DNA of 64,000 bases from Paeniglutamicibacter psychrophenolicus (GCF_030812255.1 NZ_JAUSSH010000017.1:1-64000); one strand, 5' to 3'; positions 16,198-25,767 are shown, counted from the stretch's first letter. Translations and numbers: made by a program. The notes: a model not told the origin generated them from the letters alone.

Positions 16198-16430
16198 ACC
16201 GCGGGCGGCTCGGCAACTCCATCCGGGAACTCAGGGCAGGCAAAAACAACATGACCCAGGCCGAACTCGGCGCTCTGGTCGGGGTGACGCGCCAAACCAT
16301 CATCGCCATCGAACAGGGGAAATACTCGCCCTCCCTGGAATCGGCATTCCGGATCGCCCACGCGCTGAACCTCCCCATCACCGAGGTCTTCAGGTACGAG
16401 TTCGAGACGACGGTGGGCGAGGGAGACTAA
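16194..16430 (+). CDS. Small XRE-family regulator
   Basis: A 78-residue protein consisting of one helix-turn-helix XRE domain: [56 protein letters not shown]. The GTG start lies in a GTGA overlap with the preceding membrane-protein gene, so the two are translationally coupled. The gene ends in a 3-4 base convergent overlap with the MFS gene. It probably controls its own operon through the repeats at 15694-15750. Confidence 0.88.
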   Translation: MNRGRLGNSIRELRAGKNNMTQAELGALVGVTRQTIIAIEQGKYSPSLESAFRIAHALNLPITEVFRYEFETTVGEGD

Positions 16431-17713
16431 GCTTCCTCACGAGTCTTGCCACGCAGCAGGGCCAGCAGGGGCAGGGCCGCAAAGGCCGTCAGGCCCACCC
16501 AGATCCACATGGCGTTTTGCAGGCCCAGCGCGTCCCCGACTAGGCCGCCGACGATGCCCAGGATCGGCACCGGTCCCATGGTGAACACCAGCCGGAATCC
16601 CTGTTGGCGCCCCATCATCCCATCCGGGGTGGAACCGGCCAGCAGCCCGTAGGCAGTGGCGTTGTAGGAAACCATCAGCGCGTTGTAGAGCACAGAATGG
16701 CCGATGACCACCCATACGGCCCCGGTGCCGGCGAGCGCGGCCAGGGGGACCAGCGCCACGGCCAGCGGCAGGAGGAAGATGGACAGGGCCAGGACCCGGT
16801 ATTCTCCCCATTTGCCCACGAGGGACGGGACCAACAGCGAGCCGAGCAGCCCTCCGACGGCGATGGTGGAAATGACCAAGCCGATGGCCGGGGGTGTGAA
16901 ACCCAGAACCTTGACGAAGTACAAGGTCTCCAGCGCCGATCCGAACGCCAATCCCATGTTGGTGATTGCCGACGACGTTACCAGAGCGCGGATGACGGGG
17001 TTCGTGAGTGTGAAGCGAAGCCCCTCGCCGAAGGAATCCCGGAAGCCGATCCGCGGTGTCGATTCCGCGGATGGCACCGATCGTCCCGGCTTCCTGCGAA
17101 ATCCCCAAAGCAAGGTGGCTGCGGCGAGCAGATTGGCGGTTCCGGCGACGAGCAGGGTAAAGGGCGCTGACATGACGGCGACCAGCACGCCGGCCAACCC
17201 GGGGGAAGCGATCCCGACCGAAGTCTCGACGGTTTCCTTGCGTGCATAGGCCGTGGATACCAGATCCCGTCCCACCGTCGAAGGCAGCGCCGATCCGGCA
17301 CCCATGTTCCACAACATTCCTGCCACTCCCACGAGGAACGAAACACAGACCAGCTGCAGGTAGCCCAGGGCACCCATCGACCAGGCCAGCGGCACCGAGA
17401 AAATGGCCAGACCCGCCGCCAGCTGCGCCCACATCATGGTCCCGATCCGGTTGACGCGGTCCAGCATGATTCCCGCGGGGATCGCCAGGAATAAAAACGC
17501 CACCGATTCGGAGGCATTGAGGATTCCGATCTGGGTCGCGTTGGCGCCCAGGGCATAGATGGCGACCAAATCGTTGGCCACATTCAGGATGCCCGTCGAC
17601 AGGGCGCCAAACGCAACGGAAAACAGCAGCGCCTGGAATCCGGGACGGTTGCGCAGAAGCCGATTCGGCACTGCCGCGTCGAGGTCGGAACCCGCCGCAG
17701 TGTCCTTGTCCAT
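16427..17713 (-). CDS. MFS transporter
   Basis: A 428-residue major facilitator protein with about twelve helices. Cytoplasmic loop 2-3 reads [15 protein letters not shown], the MFS motif A position. The start at 17713 is preceded by GGGGAA; the longer upstream frame overlaps the Lrp gene and is unlikely. It lies 62 bp downstream of, and on the same strand as, the Lrp-type regulator, so the pair may be co-transcribed. The substrate is unknown; the fold is closest to EntS/MFS_3-type exporters. Confidence 0.85.
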   Translation of the reverse strand: MDKDTAAGSDLDAAVPNRLLRNRPGFQALLFSVAFGALSTGILNVANDLVAIYALGANATQIGILNASESVAFLFLAIPAGIMLDRVNRIGTMMWAQLAAGLAIFSVPLAWSMGALGYLQLVCVSFLVGVAGMLWNMGAGSALPSTVGRDLVSTAYARKETVETSVGIASPGLAGVLVAVMSAPFTLLVAGTANLLAAATLLWGFRRKPGRSVPSAESTPRIGFRDSFGEGLRFTLTNPVIRALVTSSAITNMGLAFGSALETLYFVKVLGFTPPAIGLVISTIAVGGLLGSLLVPSLVGKWGEYRVLALSIFLLPLAVALVPLAALAGTGAVWVVIGHSVLYNALMVSYNATAYGLLAGSTPDGMMGRQQGFRLVFTMGPVPILGIVGGLVGDALGLQNAMWIWVGLTAFAALPLLALLRGKTREEA

Positions 17714-17775
17714 GGATTCCCCGTTCGACTGCCTCGACTCAAGCCATTGGGAAGAGTCTATGGGGTCCGTGGTGA

Positions 17776-18225
17776 CTAGCGGGTGTCGACATCCTCGAAA
17801 ACCAGGAACGTCTGGGTATCCAGCACTCCCGGCATGGACTGCAGCTGGTCGAAGACCACGCGGCGCAGGTCGACGTTGTCGCGTGCCCGCACCAACAGGA
17901 TCACGTCGAAGTTGCCGCCCACCAGGCCAATGTGGTGCACCTCGGGTATCGCGGAGAGGCGTTCGCGCATTTCCCTCCAGGAGTGTTGGCGCAATTTCAG
18001 GGTCACGTAGGCGCTGGCCCGGAGCCCGGCACGCAACGGGTCGATGACCGCGGTGTAGCGGGTGATGACACCCTCGTCCTGGAGTCGATTGATCCGCGAA
18101 TAGGCGTGTGCCCGCGAAATATGGACCTTCTGCGCGACGGTGGTCACCGACTGGCGGCCGTCCTTGGTGAGCTCCTCCAGGATCCGGCGATCCACCTCGT
18201 CGAGCCGTGCCGGGGGAGTTTCCAT
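17776..18225 (-). CDS. Lrp/AsnC-family regulator (BkdR-like)
   Basis: A 149-residue protein with an N-terminal winged helix-turn-helix (LDEVDRRILEELTKDGRQSV, KVHISRAHAYSRINRLQDEG) and a C-terminal RAM/ligand-binding domain (SAYVTLKL... VGGNFDVILLV). The start at 18225 has GGAAAG upstream; extension to 18261 has none. It is divergent from the branched-chain 2-oxoacid dehydrogenase operon. Lrp-type BkdR proteins activate or repress bkd genes in response to branched-chain amino acids or keto acids, so this role is likely here. Confidence 0.88.
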   Translation of the reverse strand: METPPARLDEVDRRILEELTKDGRQSVTTVAQKVHISRAHAYSRINRLQDEGVITRYTAVIDPLRAGLRASAYVTLKLRQHSWREMRERLSAIPEVHHIGLVGGNFDVILLVRARDNVDLRRVVFDQLQSMPGVLDTQTFLVFEDVDTR

Positions 18226-18441
18226 GAAGAGCCACTTTCCGCTTTGTCCAAAAACCACCATGTTGCGGCGGTCACACTGTTGATTTGTCTACAAGAATAC
18301 CGCTTTGAAGCGCACTATTCCAGAATTTTCCCGGATGATGGATACGTTTCATCAAAAATACCCATAATTAAGACAAGAAGTGACGTTCTCCGGCCAAGCC
18401 CGGGCCCCGGCGTCAGGAACAACAGCAGAAAGGCGTGACCC
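18226..18441. promoter_or_regulatory. Divergent bkdR-bkdA control region
   Basis: About 215 bases between the Lrp gene and the E1-alpha gene, clearly AT-richer than the flanking genes. It contains TTGTCTACAA (near 18284-18293, TTGT/ACAA symmetry) and TGATGGATACGTTTCATCA (TGATG/CATCA ends). These short palindromes fit the loose 15-bp sites Lrp proteins use. I cannot assign a definite promoter hexamer pair. Confidence 0.5.
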
Positions 18442-19611
18442 GTGACGACCACAGAACCACGCGACGCAATCGAGCAGGTGAGCAGCAAGTTCGGGATCAC
18501 CCCCGAGGACTACATGCTCCCGGCTCGCACCGAAATCCACATGCTCGACGTCAATGGCAAGCTGCACCCCTCGGGCCAGCAAGGCGCCGAACCCGGCCAC
18601 GAATACCCGTTGCCGAGCCCAAAGGCGCTCGTTGACGCCTACGAGCAGCTGGTCATCGGACGCCGCGTCAACGACCAGAACTCGGCACTGGTGCGCCAGG
18701 GTCGCATGGCCGTCTACCCCTCCAGCCACGGTCAGGAGGCCTGCCAGGTGGCAGCCGCCCTGTGCCTGGCCGAGGGCGACTGGATGTTCCCCACCTATCG
18801 AGACACCGTTGCGGTCATGGCCAAGGGTGTGGCCCCCATGGAGGTCATGGCCGGGTTCCGTGGCGAATGGCACAGCGGATATGACCCAAAGCAGTACAAG
18901 GTATCCATCCAGTCCACGCCGCTGACCACGCAGTTGCTGCACGCGGTCGGCGTCGCCCACGCGGCCAAGCTGCGCGGCGAAGACACGGTGGTGCTGGCGA
19001 TGTGCGGTGACGGAGCCACCTCGGAGGGCGACTTCCACGAAGCACTGAACTTCGCCGCCGTCTTCAACCTGCCGGTGATCTTCTTCGTGCAGAACAACCA
19101 GTACGCGATTTCCGTTCCGCTGTCCCAGCAGTCGGTGGCGCCGTCGCTGGCGCACAAGGCGGTCGGCTACGGCATGGCCGGCGAGCGTGTCGACGGCAAC
19201 GACCTGGTTGCCCTGATGGCTGTGCTGGGCCGCGCGGTGCGCCTGGCCCGCGAGGGCAACGGTCCGCTGCTGGTCGAGGCCCACACCTACCGCATGCAGG
19301 CCCACACCAACGCCGACGACGCCACTCGCTACCGGCAGGACGACGAGGTCCAAGCCTGGATCGCCAAGGACCCGGTCACCCGCATGCGTGCGTACCTGGC
19401 CGATGCCGGCCTGTTGCCCGAAGAGACCGAGGCGCGGATCGCGGCCAGTGCCGAAGCGGTGGCCACGACCCTGCGCGACGGCATGAACGCGGAGAACAAC
19501 CCGGACCCGTCGGAGCTCTTCGCCCACGTCTATTCCACACCCACCACCCAGATGGCCGAGCAGGCCGCGATGCTGGCCGACGAACTCGCCCGCGAGGAGG
19601 ACGCAAAATGA
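18442..19611 (+). CDS. bkdA: Branched-chain 2-oxoacid dehydrogenase E1 alpha subunit
   Basis: The thiamine diphosphate-binding alpha chain (389 residues) of the E1 decarboxylase, acting in the cytosol on 2-oxoisovalerate and related acids from Val/Leu/Ile breakdown. The cofactor motif GDG...N is seen as MCGDGATSEGDFHEALNFAA (about residue 190) ending in VQNNQYAIS. The phosphorylation-loop-like segment EAHTYRMQAHTNADD follows. The GTG start has AGAAAGG eight bases upstream. Stop and next start overlap (ATGA). A pyruvate dehydrogenase-type role cannot be fully excluded, but the Lrp partner favours branched-chain substrates. Confidence 0.9.
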   Translation: MTTTEPRDAIEQVSSKFGITPEDYMLPARTEIHMLDVNGKLHPSGQQGAEPGHEYPLPSPKALVDAYEQLVIGRRVNDQNSALVRQGRMAVYPSSHGQEACQVAAALCLAEGDWMFPTYRDTVAVMAKGVAPMEVMAGFRGEWHSGYDPKQYKVSIQSTPLTTQLLHAVGVAHAAKLRGEDTVVLAMCGDGATSEGDFHEALNFAAVFNLPVIFFVQNNQYAISVPLSQQSVAPSLAHKAVGYGMAGERVDGNDLVALMAVLGRAVRLAREGNGPLLVEAHTYRMQAHTNADDATRYRQDDEVQAWIAKDPVTRMRAYLADAGLLPEETEARIAASAEAVATTLRDGMNAENNPDPSELFAHVYSTPTTQMAEQAAMLADELAREEDAK

Positions 19612-20708
19612 GCCCCACGGTAACCACGTCTTCGGCGGCCAACGGCAATGTTTCCGCCGCCACTGCCGCTGCGGCGGCACGGACCGCCGACGCCGGAACC
19701 CAGCCGGTCACCTTTGCCAAGGCACTGAACAGCGCCCTGGCCGATGCCATGGCCCTGGAGGATTCGGTCCTGGTCTTCGGCGAGGACGTCGGGGTCCTTG
19801 GCGGGGTCTTCCGCATCACCGACGGACTGACCAAGCGCTTCGGCTCGGAGCGCTGCTTCGACACCCCGCTGGCCGAGTCCGGCATCGTGGGCATGGCCAT
19901 CGGCATGGCGATGAACGGCATGCGTCCGGTCATCGAAATGCAGTTCGACGCCTTCGCCTACCCGGCCTTCGAGCAGATCGCCTCGCACGTGGCCAAGATG
20001 CACAACCGCACCAAGGGCCGCGTGCCCCTGCCGATGGTCATCCGCATCCCGTACGCCGGCGGCATCGGGGGAGTTGAGCACCACTGCGATTCCTCCGAAA
20101 GCTATTACGCGCACACCCCGGGACTGAAGGTCTTCACCCCGGCCACGGTCCGCGACGCATACCTGATGCTGCGCGAGGCCATCGACTCCCCGGACCCGGT
20201 CATCTTCATGGAACCCAAGAAGCTGTACTGGTCCAAGGAACAGGTGGACCTGGAAGCGCTGCGGCTCTCGCACGAGACCGACGCGGTGCCGCCGACCGAG
20301 GGGCGCGCCGCGGTGGCCCGCTCGGGCACCGACGCGACGCTGATCGCCTACGGTCCCTCCGTGTCCACCGCCATGGCCGCGGCCGAGGCAGCAGCCCTGG
20401 AGGGCCGCAGCCTCGAGGTCATCGACGTGCGCACCATCGTCCCGCTCGACGACGCAACGATCTGTGAGTCCGTCCGCAAGACCGGGCGCGCCGTGGTCAT
20501 CGCCGAGGCGCCGGGCTTCGCCTCGGTCTCCAGCGAGATCGTCGCCCGGATCCAGGAGCGGTGCTTCCACTCGCTCGCGGCCCCGGTGCTGCGTGTGACC
20601 GGGTTCGACACCCCGTACCCGGCGCCGAAACTCGAAAAGTACTACCTGCCATCCGTTGACCGCATCCTGGATGCCGTGGATGCGCTGCAATGGGAGGAAG
20701 GGGCATGA
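19608..20708 (+). CDS. bkdB: Branched-chain 2-oxoacid dehydrogenase E1 beta subunit
   Basis: The 366-residue beta chain of E1, pairing with the product upstream. Conserved segments: SVLVFGEDVGVLGGVFRIT, TPLAESGIVGMAIGMAMNG, EMQFDAFAYPAFEQI and the C-terminal transketolase domain with EVIDVRTIVPLDDATI. The N-terminal ~35 residues are an Ala/Thr-rich extension. It overlaps the genes on both sides by the ATGA arrangement. Confidence 0.92.
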   Translation: MSPTVTTSSAANGNVSAATAAAAARTADAGTQPVTFAKALNSALADAMALEDSVLVFGEDVGVLGGVFRITDGLTKRFGSERCFDTPLAESGIVGMAIGMAMNGMRPVIEMQFDAFAYPAFEQIASHVAKMHNRTKGRVPLPMVIRIPYAGGIGGVEHHCDSSESYYAHTPGLKVFTPATVRDAYLMLREAIDSPDPVIFMEPKKLYWSKEQVDLEALRLSHETDAVPPTEGRAAVARSGTDATLIAYGPSVSTAMAAAEAAALEGRSLEVIDVRTIVPLDDATICESVRKTGRAVVIAEAPGFASVSSEIVARIQERCFHSLAAPVLRVTGFDTPYPAPKLEKYYLPSVDRILDAVDALQWEEGA

Positions 20709-22138
20709 GCGTGAAGACCTTTTTGCTGCCGGACCTCGGTGAGGGATTGACCGAGGCCGAGCTGGTCAAGTGGCTGGTTGCCGTGGGCGACACCGTGGTC
20801 ATCGACCAGCCGATCGCCGAGGTGGAAACCGCCAAGTCGATGGTGGAGGTGCCCAGCCCCTATGCCGGGACCGTGCACGAGCTGCACGGAGCCGAGGGCC
20901 AGATGATGCTCGTTGACGCTCCGCTGTTCTCCGTGCTGGAGGAAGGCGCGGTGGCCCCGGCAGCGCCCGCCGCGGAACCCAAGTCCGGCATCCCGGAGCG
21001 CGAGGTCGCCCAAAGCTACCGCGAGGAGGAACGAGCCGGAGCCAAGGCTCCGGCGAGCGAAGGCTCGGGCAACGTGCTCATCGGCTACGGAACCCCGGAG
21101 GGGCTCTCGGCCAAGGCACGCAAGCGCCGCCCGCGCACCGATGCCGGCACCGCACCGGCCACCGCCAGCGGGGTGCCCGCCGCCGCGCCGCGCCGTGCCC
21201 CTCTGGTGATCTCGCCATTGGTGCGCAAACTGGCCCGGGACCACGGCATCGACATCGCCACGCTCAACGGCAGCGGTGCCGGCGGGCTGGTCCTGCGCTC
21301 GGACATCGAGGCGGCTGCCGCCGCAACCACTGCAGCGCCGGTGGCGCGGACCGCGGCACCGGACGTCGAACCGGTGCGCGCGGCTGCCCCGGCATCCGCG
21401 GCCGAGGGCTCAATCGATGCGCGCTCGGGCCTGGGAATTTCCACCAGGACCCCGATCAACGGCGTGCGCAAGACCATCGCCCAGGCCATGAGCCGGTCGC
21501 GCAGCGAGATCCCCGAGGCCACCGTGTGGGTGGAGGTGGACGCCACCAACCTGGTGCGGATGCGTTCGGCCATGAAGGGAACCGACCCGGAGAACACCCC
21601 GGGGCTGCTGGCCTTCATTGCGCGCTTCGTGGTTGCCGGGCTGCAGAAGTACCCGGCGCTCAACTCCCGCATCGAGCACAACGCGCAGGGCGAAGCCGAG
21701 ATCGTGGGCTTCGAGGGCATCAACCTGGGCATTGCCGCGCAGACCGAACGGGGCTTGATGGTCCCGTCCATCCGCAACGCCCAGCAGCTCAGCGCCCGCG
21801 GGCTGAATGCCGAACTGGCACGGCTGACCGAGGTCACCCGTTCCGGCAAGGCCACGGTCGCCGAGCTCACCAGCGGCACCTTCACCCTGAACAACTACGG
21901 GGTCTTTGGCGTCGACGGTTCCGCGGCGATCATCAACTACCCGGAGGTTGCGATCCTCGGTGTCGGGCGGATCATCGACAAGCCCTGGGTTGTGGACGGC
22001 GAGCTCGCGGTCCGCAAGGTCACCGAGTTGACGCTGGCCTTCGACCATCGGGTCTGCGACGGCGCCACGGCCGCGGGCTTCCTGCGCTTCGTGGCCGACG
22101 CAATGGAAAACCCGGCCTCGGTGCTGGCGGACCTGTAA
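20705..22138 (+). CDS. bkdC: 2-oxoacid dehydrogenase E2 (dihydrolipoyl acyltransferase)
   Basis: A 477-residue core enzyme that transfers the acyl group from lipoate to CoA. One lipoyl domain (residues 1-80) carries the lipoylated Lys in EVETAKSMVEV. A peripheral subunit-binding domain (SPLVRKLARDHGIDIATLNG, about 168-200) binds E1 or E3. The catalytic domain ends with AFDHRVCDGATAAGF, containing the active-site His. Ala/Pro-rich linkers join the domains. No E3 gene is adjacent, so a shared E3 elsewhere must serve the complex. Confidence 0.93.
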   Translation: MSVKTFLLPDLGEGLTEAELVKWLVAVGDTVVIDQPIAEVETAKSMVEVPSPYAGTVHELHGAEGQMMLVDAPLFSVLEEGAVAPAAPAAEPKSGIPEREVAQSYREEERAGAKAPASEGSGNVLIGYGTPEGLSAKARKRRPRTDAGTAPATASGVPAAAPRRAPLVISPLVRKLARDHGIDIATLNGSGAGGLVLRSDIEAAAAATTAAPVARTAAPDVEPVRAAAPASAAEGSIDARSGLGISTRTPINGVRKTIAQAMSRSRSEIPEATVWVEVDATNLVRMRSAMKGTDPENTPGLLAFIARFVVAGLQKYPALNSRIEHNAQGEAEIVGFEGINLGIAAQTERGLMVPSIRNAQQLSARGLNAELARLTEVTRSGKATVAELTSGTFTLNNYGVFGVDGSAAIINYPEVAILGVGRIIDKPWVVDGELAVRKVTELTLAFDHRVCDGATAAGFLRFVADAMENPASVLADL

Positions 22139-22164
22139 CGGTTTCCCGTATCGCGGCCAGGCAC

Positions 22165-22208
22165 GTGCCCGCGGCGAGAGGTGCTTCATGGAACCTCGCC
22201 GCGGGCAC
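22165..22208 (+). terminator. Hairpin after the bkd operon
   Basis: A 14-bp perfect stem, GTGCCCGCGGCGAG with CTCGCCGCGGGCAC, separated by 16 bases. No T run follows. It starts 27 bases past the E2 stop. Confidence 0.7.
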
Positions 22209-22315
22209 CTGCGCATCCGCCGCCGGGGCCCAGGGATGCTGCCGCTGGCGCATGATTCGCCTTGCCATCGCCAACCGCCTTGGCCGAGGCCCGGATCAGC
22301 TTCCCACCACCCCTA

Positions 22316-22342
22316 TTGAAAGCGGCGACGACCAACTATCCT
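22316..22342 (+). promoter_or_regulatory. Promoter of the 66-residue ORF
   Basis: TTGAAA (22316-22321) and TATCCT (22337-22342) are separated by 15 bp, shorter than ideal. The -10 ends seven bases before the ATG at 22349, which would give a leaderless mRNA. Confidence 0.45.
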
Positions 22343-22348
22343 GATGCC

Positions 22349-22549
22349 ATGGAAAAGCTACCTGCTGAATACGAGCATTACCTTCTAGGCAAGGACGAAC
22401 TCCACATCGAAACGATCATGCCGATCTTCCGGGAGTCCGTGGCCGAAGGCAAGTACGGGGTTCACATCCGCGGACTCGGCGGCCATTCCGAACAGGCCTT
22501 CGTTGACGAGACCGTCCCCTTCGGGAAGATCAAGATCACCGTTCCCTAG
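22349..22549 (+). CDS. Small hypothetical protein, 66 aa
   Basis: A short acidic protein (MEKLPAEYEHYLLGKDELHI... KYGVHIRGLGGHSEQAFVDE... FGKIKITVP) with no signal peptide or membrane helix and no family I recognise. It has good codon bias, its own candidate promoter and a strong terminator, so it is probably expressed as a single gene. No ribosome site precedes the ATG; leaderless translation is likely. It lies between the bkd operon and a metallo-beta-lactamase gene without overlap to either. Confidence 0.7.
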   Translation: MEKLPAEYEHYLLGKDELHIETIMPIFRESVAEGKYGVHIRGLGGHSEQAFVDETVPFGKIKITVP

Positions 22550-22576
22550 CACCTGCCGTTCCACGGTGGTGCGACC

Positions 22577-22619
22577 CGATTCCCCGGCATGCCCCTGCGG
22601 TCTCCGGGGAATCGGTTTT
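22577..22619 (+). terminator. Rho-independent terminator after the small ORF
   Basis: A 12-bp perfect stem (CCGATTCCCCGG with CCGGGGAATCGG) followed by TTTTG. Confidence 0.85.
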
Positions 22620-22699
22620 GCCCGGACTGATTTTCATGCAGAATGTGGATATCGCCAAAACACCGGCACCGCCCGGCACCGAGGAAATGGGGACCCGCC

Positions 22700-23536
22700 A
22701 TGAAGCAGCCATTGGTACCCAGCGTGGAACAGCTTGCCCCGCATTGCTGGCGACTGCTCAACCACGGATTTTCCATGAATACCGGCCTGATCGTGGGCCA
22801 GGACCGCGCCGTTGTGATCGACACCGGCTCCGGGCCGCGGGAAGCGAAGGGCCTGTATGCGGCCATCCGCAAGATCACCGGTCTCCCCTTGCTTGTGGTG
22901 AACACCCATGCCCATGGCGACCACGTCTTTGGCAACGACTACTTTGCCGCGCAGGGCGTGGAAGGCTTTCACGCCACGGCAGCGGCGATCGAGCACCTGC
23001 GCCGCAACGGGGAGGCCGAGCGCCAGCTGGTGCGCTTCCTGGAACCCGAAATGGCCCTGCGCCAGGGAGAGCACTCGGGCATCGTCGTGCCAGGCAACAT
23101 CGTCACGGAAACCGGGGGCACGCTGGACCTTGGCGGTGTCACCGCGCAGCTCTTTGGCCTGGGCCCCGGGCACACCAGCGGAGACCTGCTCGTGCGCTGC
23201 GGCAAGGTGTTGTTCACCGGCGACCTGGTCGAGGAGGGCGGACCGCCGAACTTCGAGGATTCGAACCCCTATCTCTGGGCGGAGTTGCTGGGCCGGCTCG
23301 TGCGCGAATGCGACGACGACGTGGTGGTGGTGCCCGGGCACGGAGACCCGGTGGACCTGGAATTCGTGCGCCGGCAGCACCGCGAAATGCTGGCCGCAAT
23401 CCTGGAAGGGGAAACCATCGTGCGCTCCTGGCCGACCGGAAGCTTCGACCCCACCGCCCACCAATTGGAAGTGCTGCCCTACGGCCCCGAACAATCCACG
23501 ATCTTCCTGCAAAGGCTGAGCAAAACCATGCCATAG
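22700..23536 (+). CDS. Metallo-beta-lactamase-fold hydrolase
   Basis: A 278-residue MBL-fold protein. The dinuclear metal motif is THAHGDHVFGN (HxHxDH, about residues 73-80), with further ligands in GPGHTSGDL and FTGDLVEE, and a final VPGHGDPVDL. The family includes glyoxalase II-like thioesterases, lactonases and quinolone-synthesis proteins; the substrate is not evident. The start at 22700 has GGGGAC upstream. Neighbouring genes do not suggest a pathway. Confidence 0.88.
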   Translation: MKQPLVPSVEQLAPHCWRLLNHGFSMNTGLIVGQDRAVVIDTGSGPREAKGLYAAIRKITGLPLLVVNTHAHGDHVFGNDYFAAQGVEGFHATAAAIEHLRRNGEAERQLVRFLEPEMALRQGEHSGIVVPGNIVTETGGTLDLGGVTAQLFGLGPGHTSGDLLVRCGKVLFTGDLVEEGGPPNFEDSNPYLWAELLGRLVRECDDDVVVVPGHGDPVDLEFVRRQHREMLAAILEGETIVRSWPTGSFDPTAHQLEVLPYGPEQSTIFLQRLSKTMP

Positions 23537-23557
23537 CCGGTTCAGTAGGATGAACAC

Positions 23558-24757
23558 ATGAGTGAACAACCTTTCAGCCTGCGTAGGATCGCGGTGAAAG
23601 TGTATTCACCTTCCCTGCTGTACGGCCTGGGGCTGGGTGCGGTCACGCCCATCATTGCCCTGTCTGCCCTGGACCGCGGGGCCAACCTGGCCACGGCCGC
23701 ACTGGTCGTCACGCTGGTCGGCGTCGGTTCCCTGGTTTCCAATGTCCCCGCCGCGGTGCTGACCACGAAAGTCGGCGAACGCCTGGCCATGGTCTTCGCT
23801 GCAGGGTGGGCGGCCCTGGGCATGGTGCTGGGCATCGTCCCCTCGAACCTCGGCCTCTTTGCCGTGGGGGTGATGATGCTGGGCATGGCCGGGGCCGTGT
23901 TCAACTTGGCCCGGCAGACCTATCTGGCCGAGGCCGTCCCGCTGGAATTCAGGGCCAGGGCCATGTCAACCCTGGGCGGGGTGATGCGCATCGGGGTGTT
24001 CATCGGACCCTTCGCCGCCACCCTGGCCATGAAGTGGCTCGGCATCGCCGGGGCCTACTGGGTGGGCATGGTGGCCATGGCCATTGCCACGGTCGTATGC
24101 CTGTGGATTCCGGATCTCGAGACCCGGGCGCCGGTTGAAGCGGGCCAAAGCCGCGCCGGCGGATCGATGCTCTCCATTGCCAAGGACCAGTGGCGGATCC
24201 TGCTGGGGATCGGGCTGGGCATTGTCTGCATCTCCGCGGTGCGCTCAACCCGCCAGGTCGTGCTTCCCCTGTGGGGCGAAAACATCGGGTTGGATGCGGC
24301 CACGATCTCGCTGGTCTACGGGTTCTCCGGGGCCATTGACATGCTGATCTTCTACCCCGCGGGCAAGGTCATGGACAAGCGCGGCCGGGCCTGGGTCGCG
24401 GTGCCGTGCATGGCGGTCATGTCGTTGGCGCTGTTCCTGCTGCCGCTGACCCACTCCATGCCCACGATGCTGGCCGTGGCCATGGTGCTGGGATTCGGCA
24501 ACGGCATCGGGTCGGGCATCGTGATGACCCTGGGAGCCGACTACTCGCCGGTGGCCGGGCGGCCCAAGTTCCTGGGGCTGTGGCGCCTGCTGTCCGACAC
24601 CGGCGCCATGGCCGGACCGGTGCTGCTCTCGGTCCTGGTGGCCGTGGCGACGCTGGGCGCCGGGGTGATGGCGATCGGCGGGATTTCGCTGCTGGGAGCG
24701 GGGATCTTCGGTTATTTCATTCCCCGGACCAACCGGCGGCGGATGGGAGCCCCGTAA
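23558..24757 (+). CDS. MFS transporter
   Basis: A 399-residue transporter with about twelve helices. The motif-A-like loop reads TTKVGERLAMV, and helix 4-5 carries ARAMSTLGGVMRIGVFIGPF. It begins 21 bp after the MBL gene on the same strand and could share its transcript. Its 3' end overlaps the convergent PAP2 gene by 46 bases. Probably an exporter of small molecules; substrate unknown. Confidence 0.87.
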   Translation: MSEQPFSLRRIAVKVYSPSLLYGLGLGAVTPIIALSALDRGANLATAALVVTLVGVGSLVSNVPAAVLTTKVGERLAMVFAAGWAALGMVLGIVPSNLGLFAVGVMMLGMAGAVFNLARQTYLAEAVPLEFRARAMSTLGGVMRIGVFIGPFAATLAMKWLGIAGAYWVGMVAMAIATVVCLWIPDLETRAPVEAGQSRAGGSMLSIAKDQWRILLGIGLGIVCISAVRSTRQVVLPLWGENIGLDAATISLVYGFSGAIDMLIFYPAGKVMDKRGRAWVAVPCMAVMSLALFLLPLTHSMPTMLAVAMVLGFGNGIGSGIVMTLGADYSPVAGRPKFLGLWRLLSDTGAMAGPVLLSVLVAVATLGAGVMAIGGISLLGAGIFGYFIPRTNRRRMGAP

Positions 24758-25641
24758 CGGGCAAAAAGCCCATGAATGAACCAGCCCGAGACCATGGCGG
24801 TGCCCAGGACCAATGCCAGGCCCACGGCCAGGAAGACGAACAGGGCGCCGTTGCGCACGGTACCGATCGCCGGGTGGTCCATGGCCAGCGCGAGTGCCAA
24901 GGCCGCTGCCGCAGCCACTGCGCCCACCACTGCCGACGCGCGCAAGAGCCGCTCGGGAACCGTCCTGGATCCGGCGGCCGTGGTGCGGGGCCCGGGACCG
25001 CTCCCGTGGGCATGGCGCAGGAACAGCCCTGCCAGCACGCTCCACCAGGCAACCACCAGATAGGCGGCAAGCACGTCGCTGGGGCGGTGCCAGCCCAGCA
25101 CCAGCGTCGAGGCCCCGGCCACCGCGGCGTAGGCCCAGCCCAGCAGGGCCACCGGCGACCGGTGCGCCACGGGGGCGACGATGAAGATCGCGGCCATGGC
25201 TGCGGCGGCGAACGTCGTGTGCCCCGAGGGGAACGAGTTCATCGAGGCACCCGAAATGTTCAAATCCGGCCGCACCAGCAACACATGCTTGAGCAATTGG
25301 GTGGATCCGGCGGCACCCAGCAGCAGGGCCCCGGCCACCGCGGGGCGCAGGAAATCGCGCCTGCGAACCAGTGCGAAGAGGATGAATCCGCCGGCCAGCA
25401 GCGCCGAGGCCGCCGGCATGTGGTCCAGGAAGGCCAGCGCGGGGCCCCGGGTCTTGTCCGCAGCCAGGAAGGCCTCGCCGCCCAGCAGCGCCGCCTCGTC
25501 GATCCATTGGCCGAGCTTGGTCATGACGAAGAAGCTGTAGCAGGCCCAAAAGAGGGCAGCCAGCAGCACCAACGAGCCGTACCAGGGGAGCAGGGCGCTG
25601 CCCGTTGATTGGCTGGGCGGGGGCTTGGAGGAAAAGCTCAT
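24712..25641 (-). CDS. PAP2-family phosphatase
   Basis: A 309-residue membrane protein with six or more helices and the three-part PAP2 active site: KHVLLVRPDL, SFPSGHTTF and LGWHRPSDVLAA. The second and third motifs contain the catalytic His residues. Such enzymes dephosphorylate lipid phosphates (phosphatidic acid, undecaprenyl diphosphate) at the outer membrane face. The C-terminal third has extra helices after a Pro/Gly/Thr linker. The start at 25641 gives a short hydrophilic N-terminus before helix 1. It overlaps the convergent MFS gene. Confidence 0.87.
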   Translation of the reverse strand: MSFSSKPPPSQSTGSALLPWYGSLVLLAALFWACYSFFVMTKLGQWIDEAALLGGEAFLAADKTRGPALAFLDHMPAASALLAGGFILFALVRRRDFLRPAVAGALLLGAAGSTQLLKHVLLVRPDLNISGASMNSFPSGHTTFAAAAMAAIFIVAPVAHRSPVALLGWAYAAVAGASTLVLGWHRPSDVLAAYLVVAWWSVLAGLFLRHAHGSGPGPRTTAAGSRTVPERLLRASAVVGAVAAAAALALALAMDHPAIGTVRNGALFVFLAVGLALVLGTAMVSGWFIHGLFARYGAPIRRRLVRGMK

Positions 25642-25767
25642 TGCCAACAGGGTTTCACACAATCCTTGCCGGTGGCCCGGAACGTGGGCTTTCTCCCATG
25701 GATTCGCCAAGCCCGCGCACGGGGGAGGACGCAGAGCGGTCGCGGGTTTCCGGTCGGCACCGACCTA

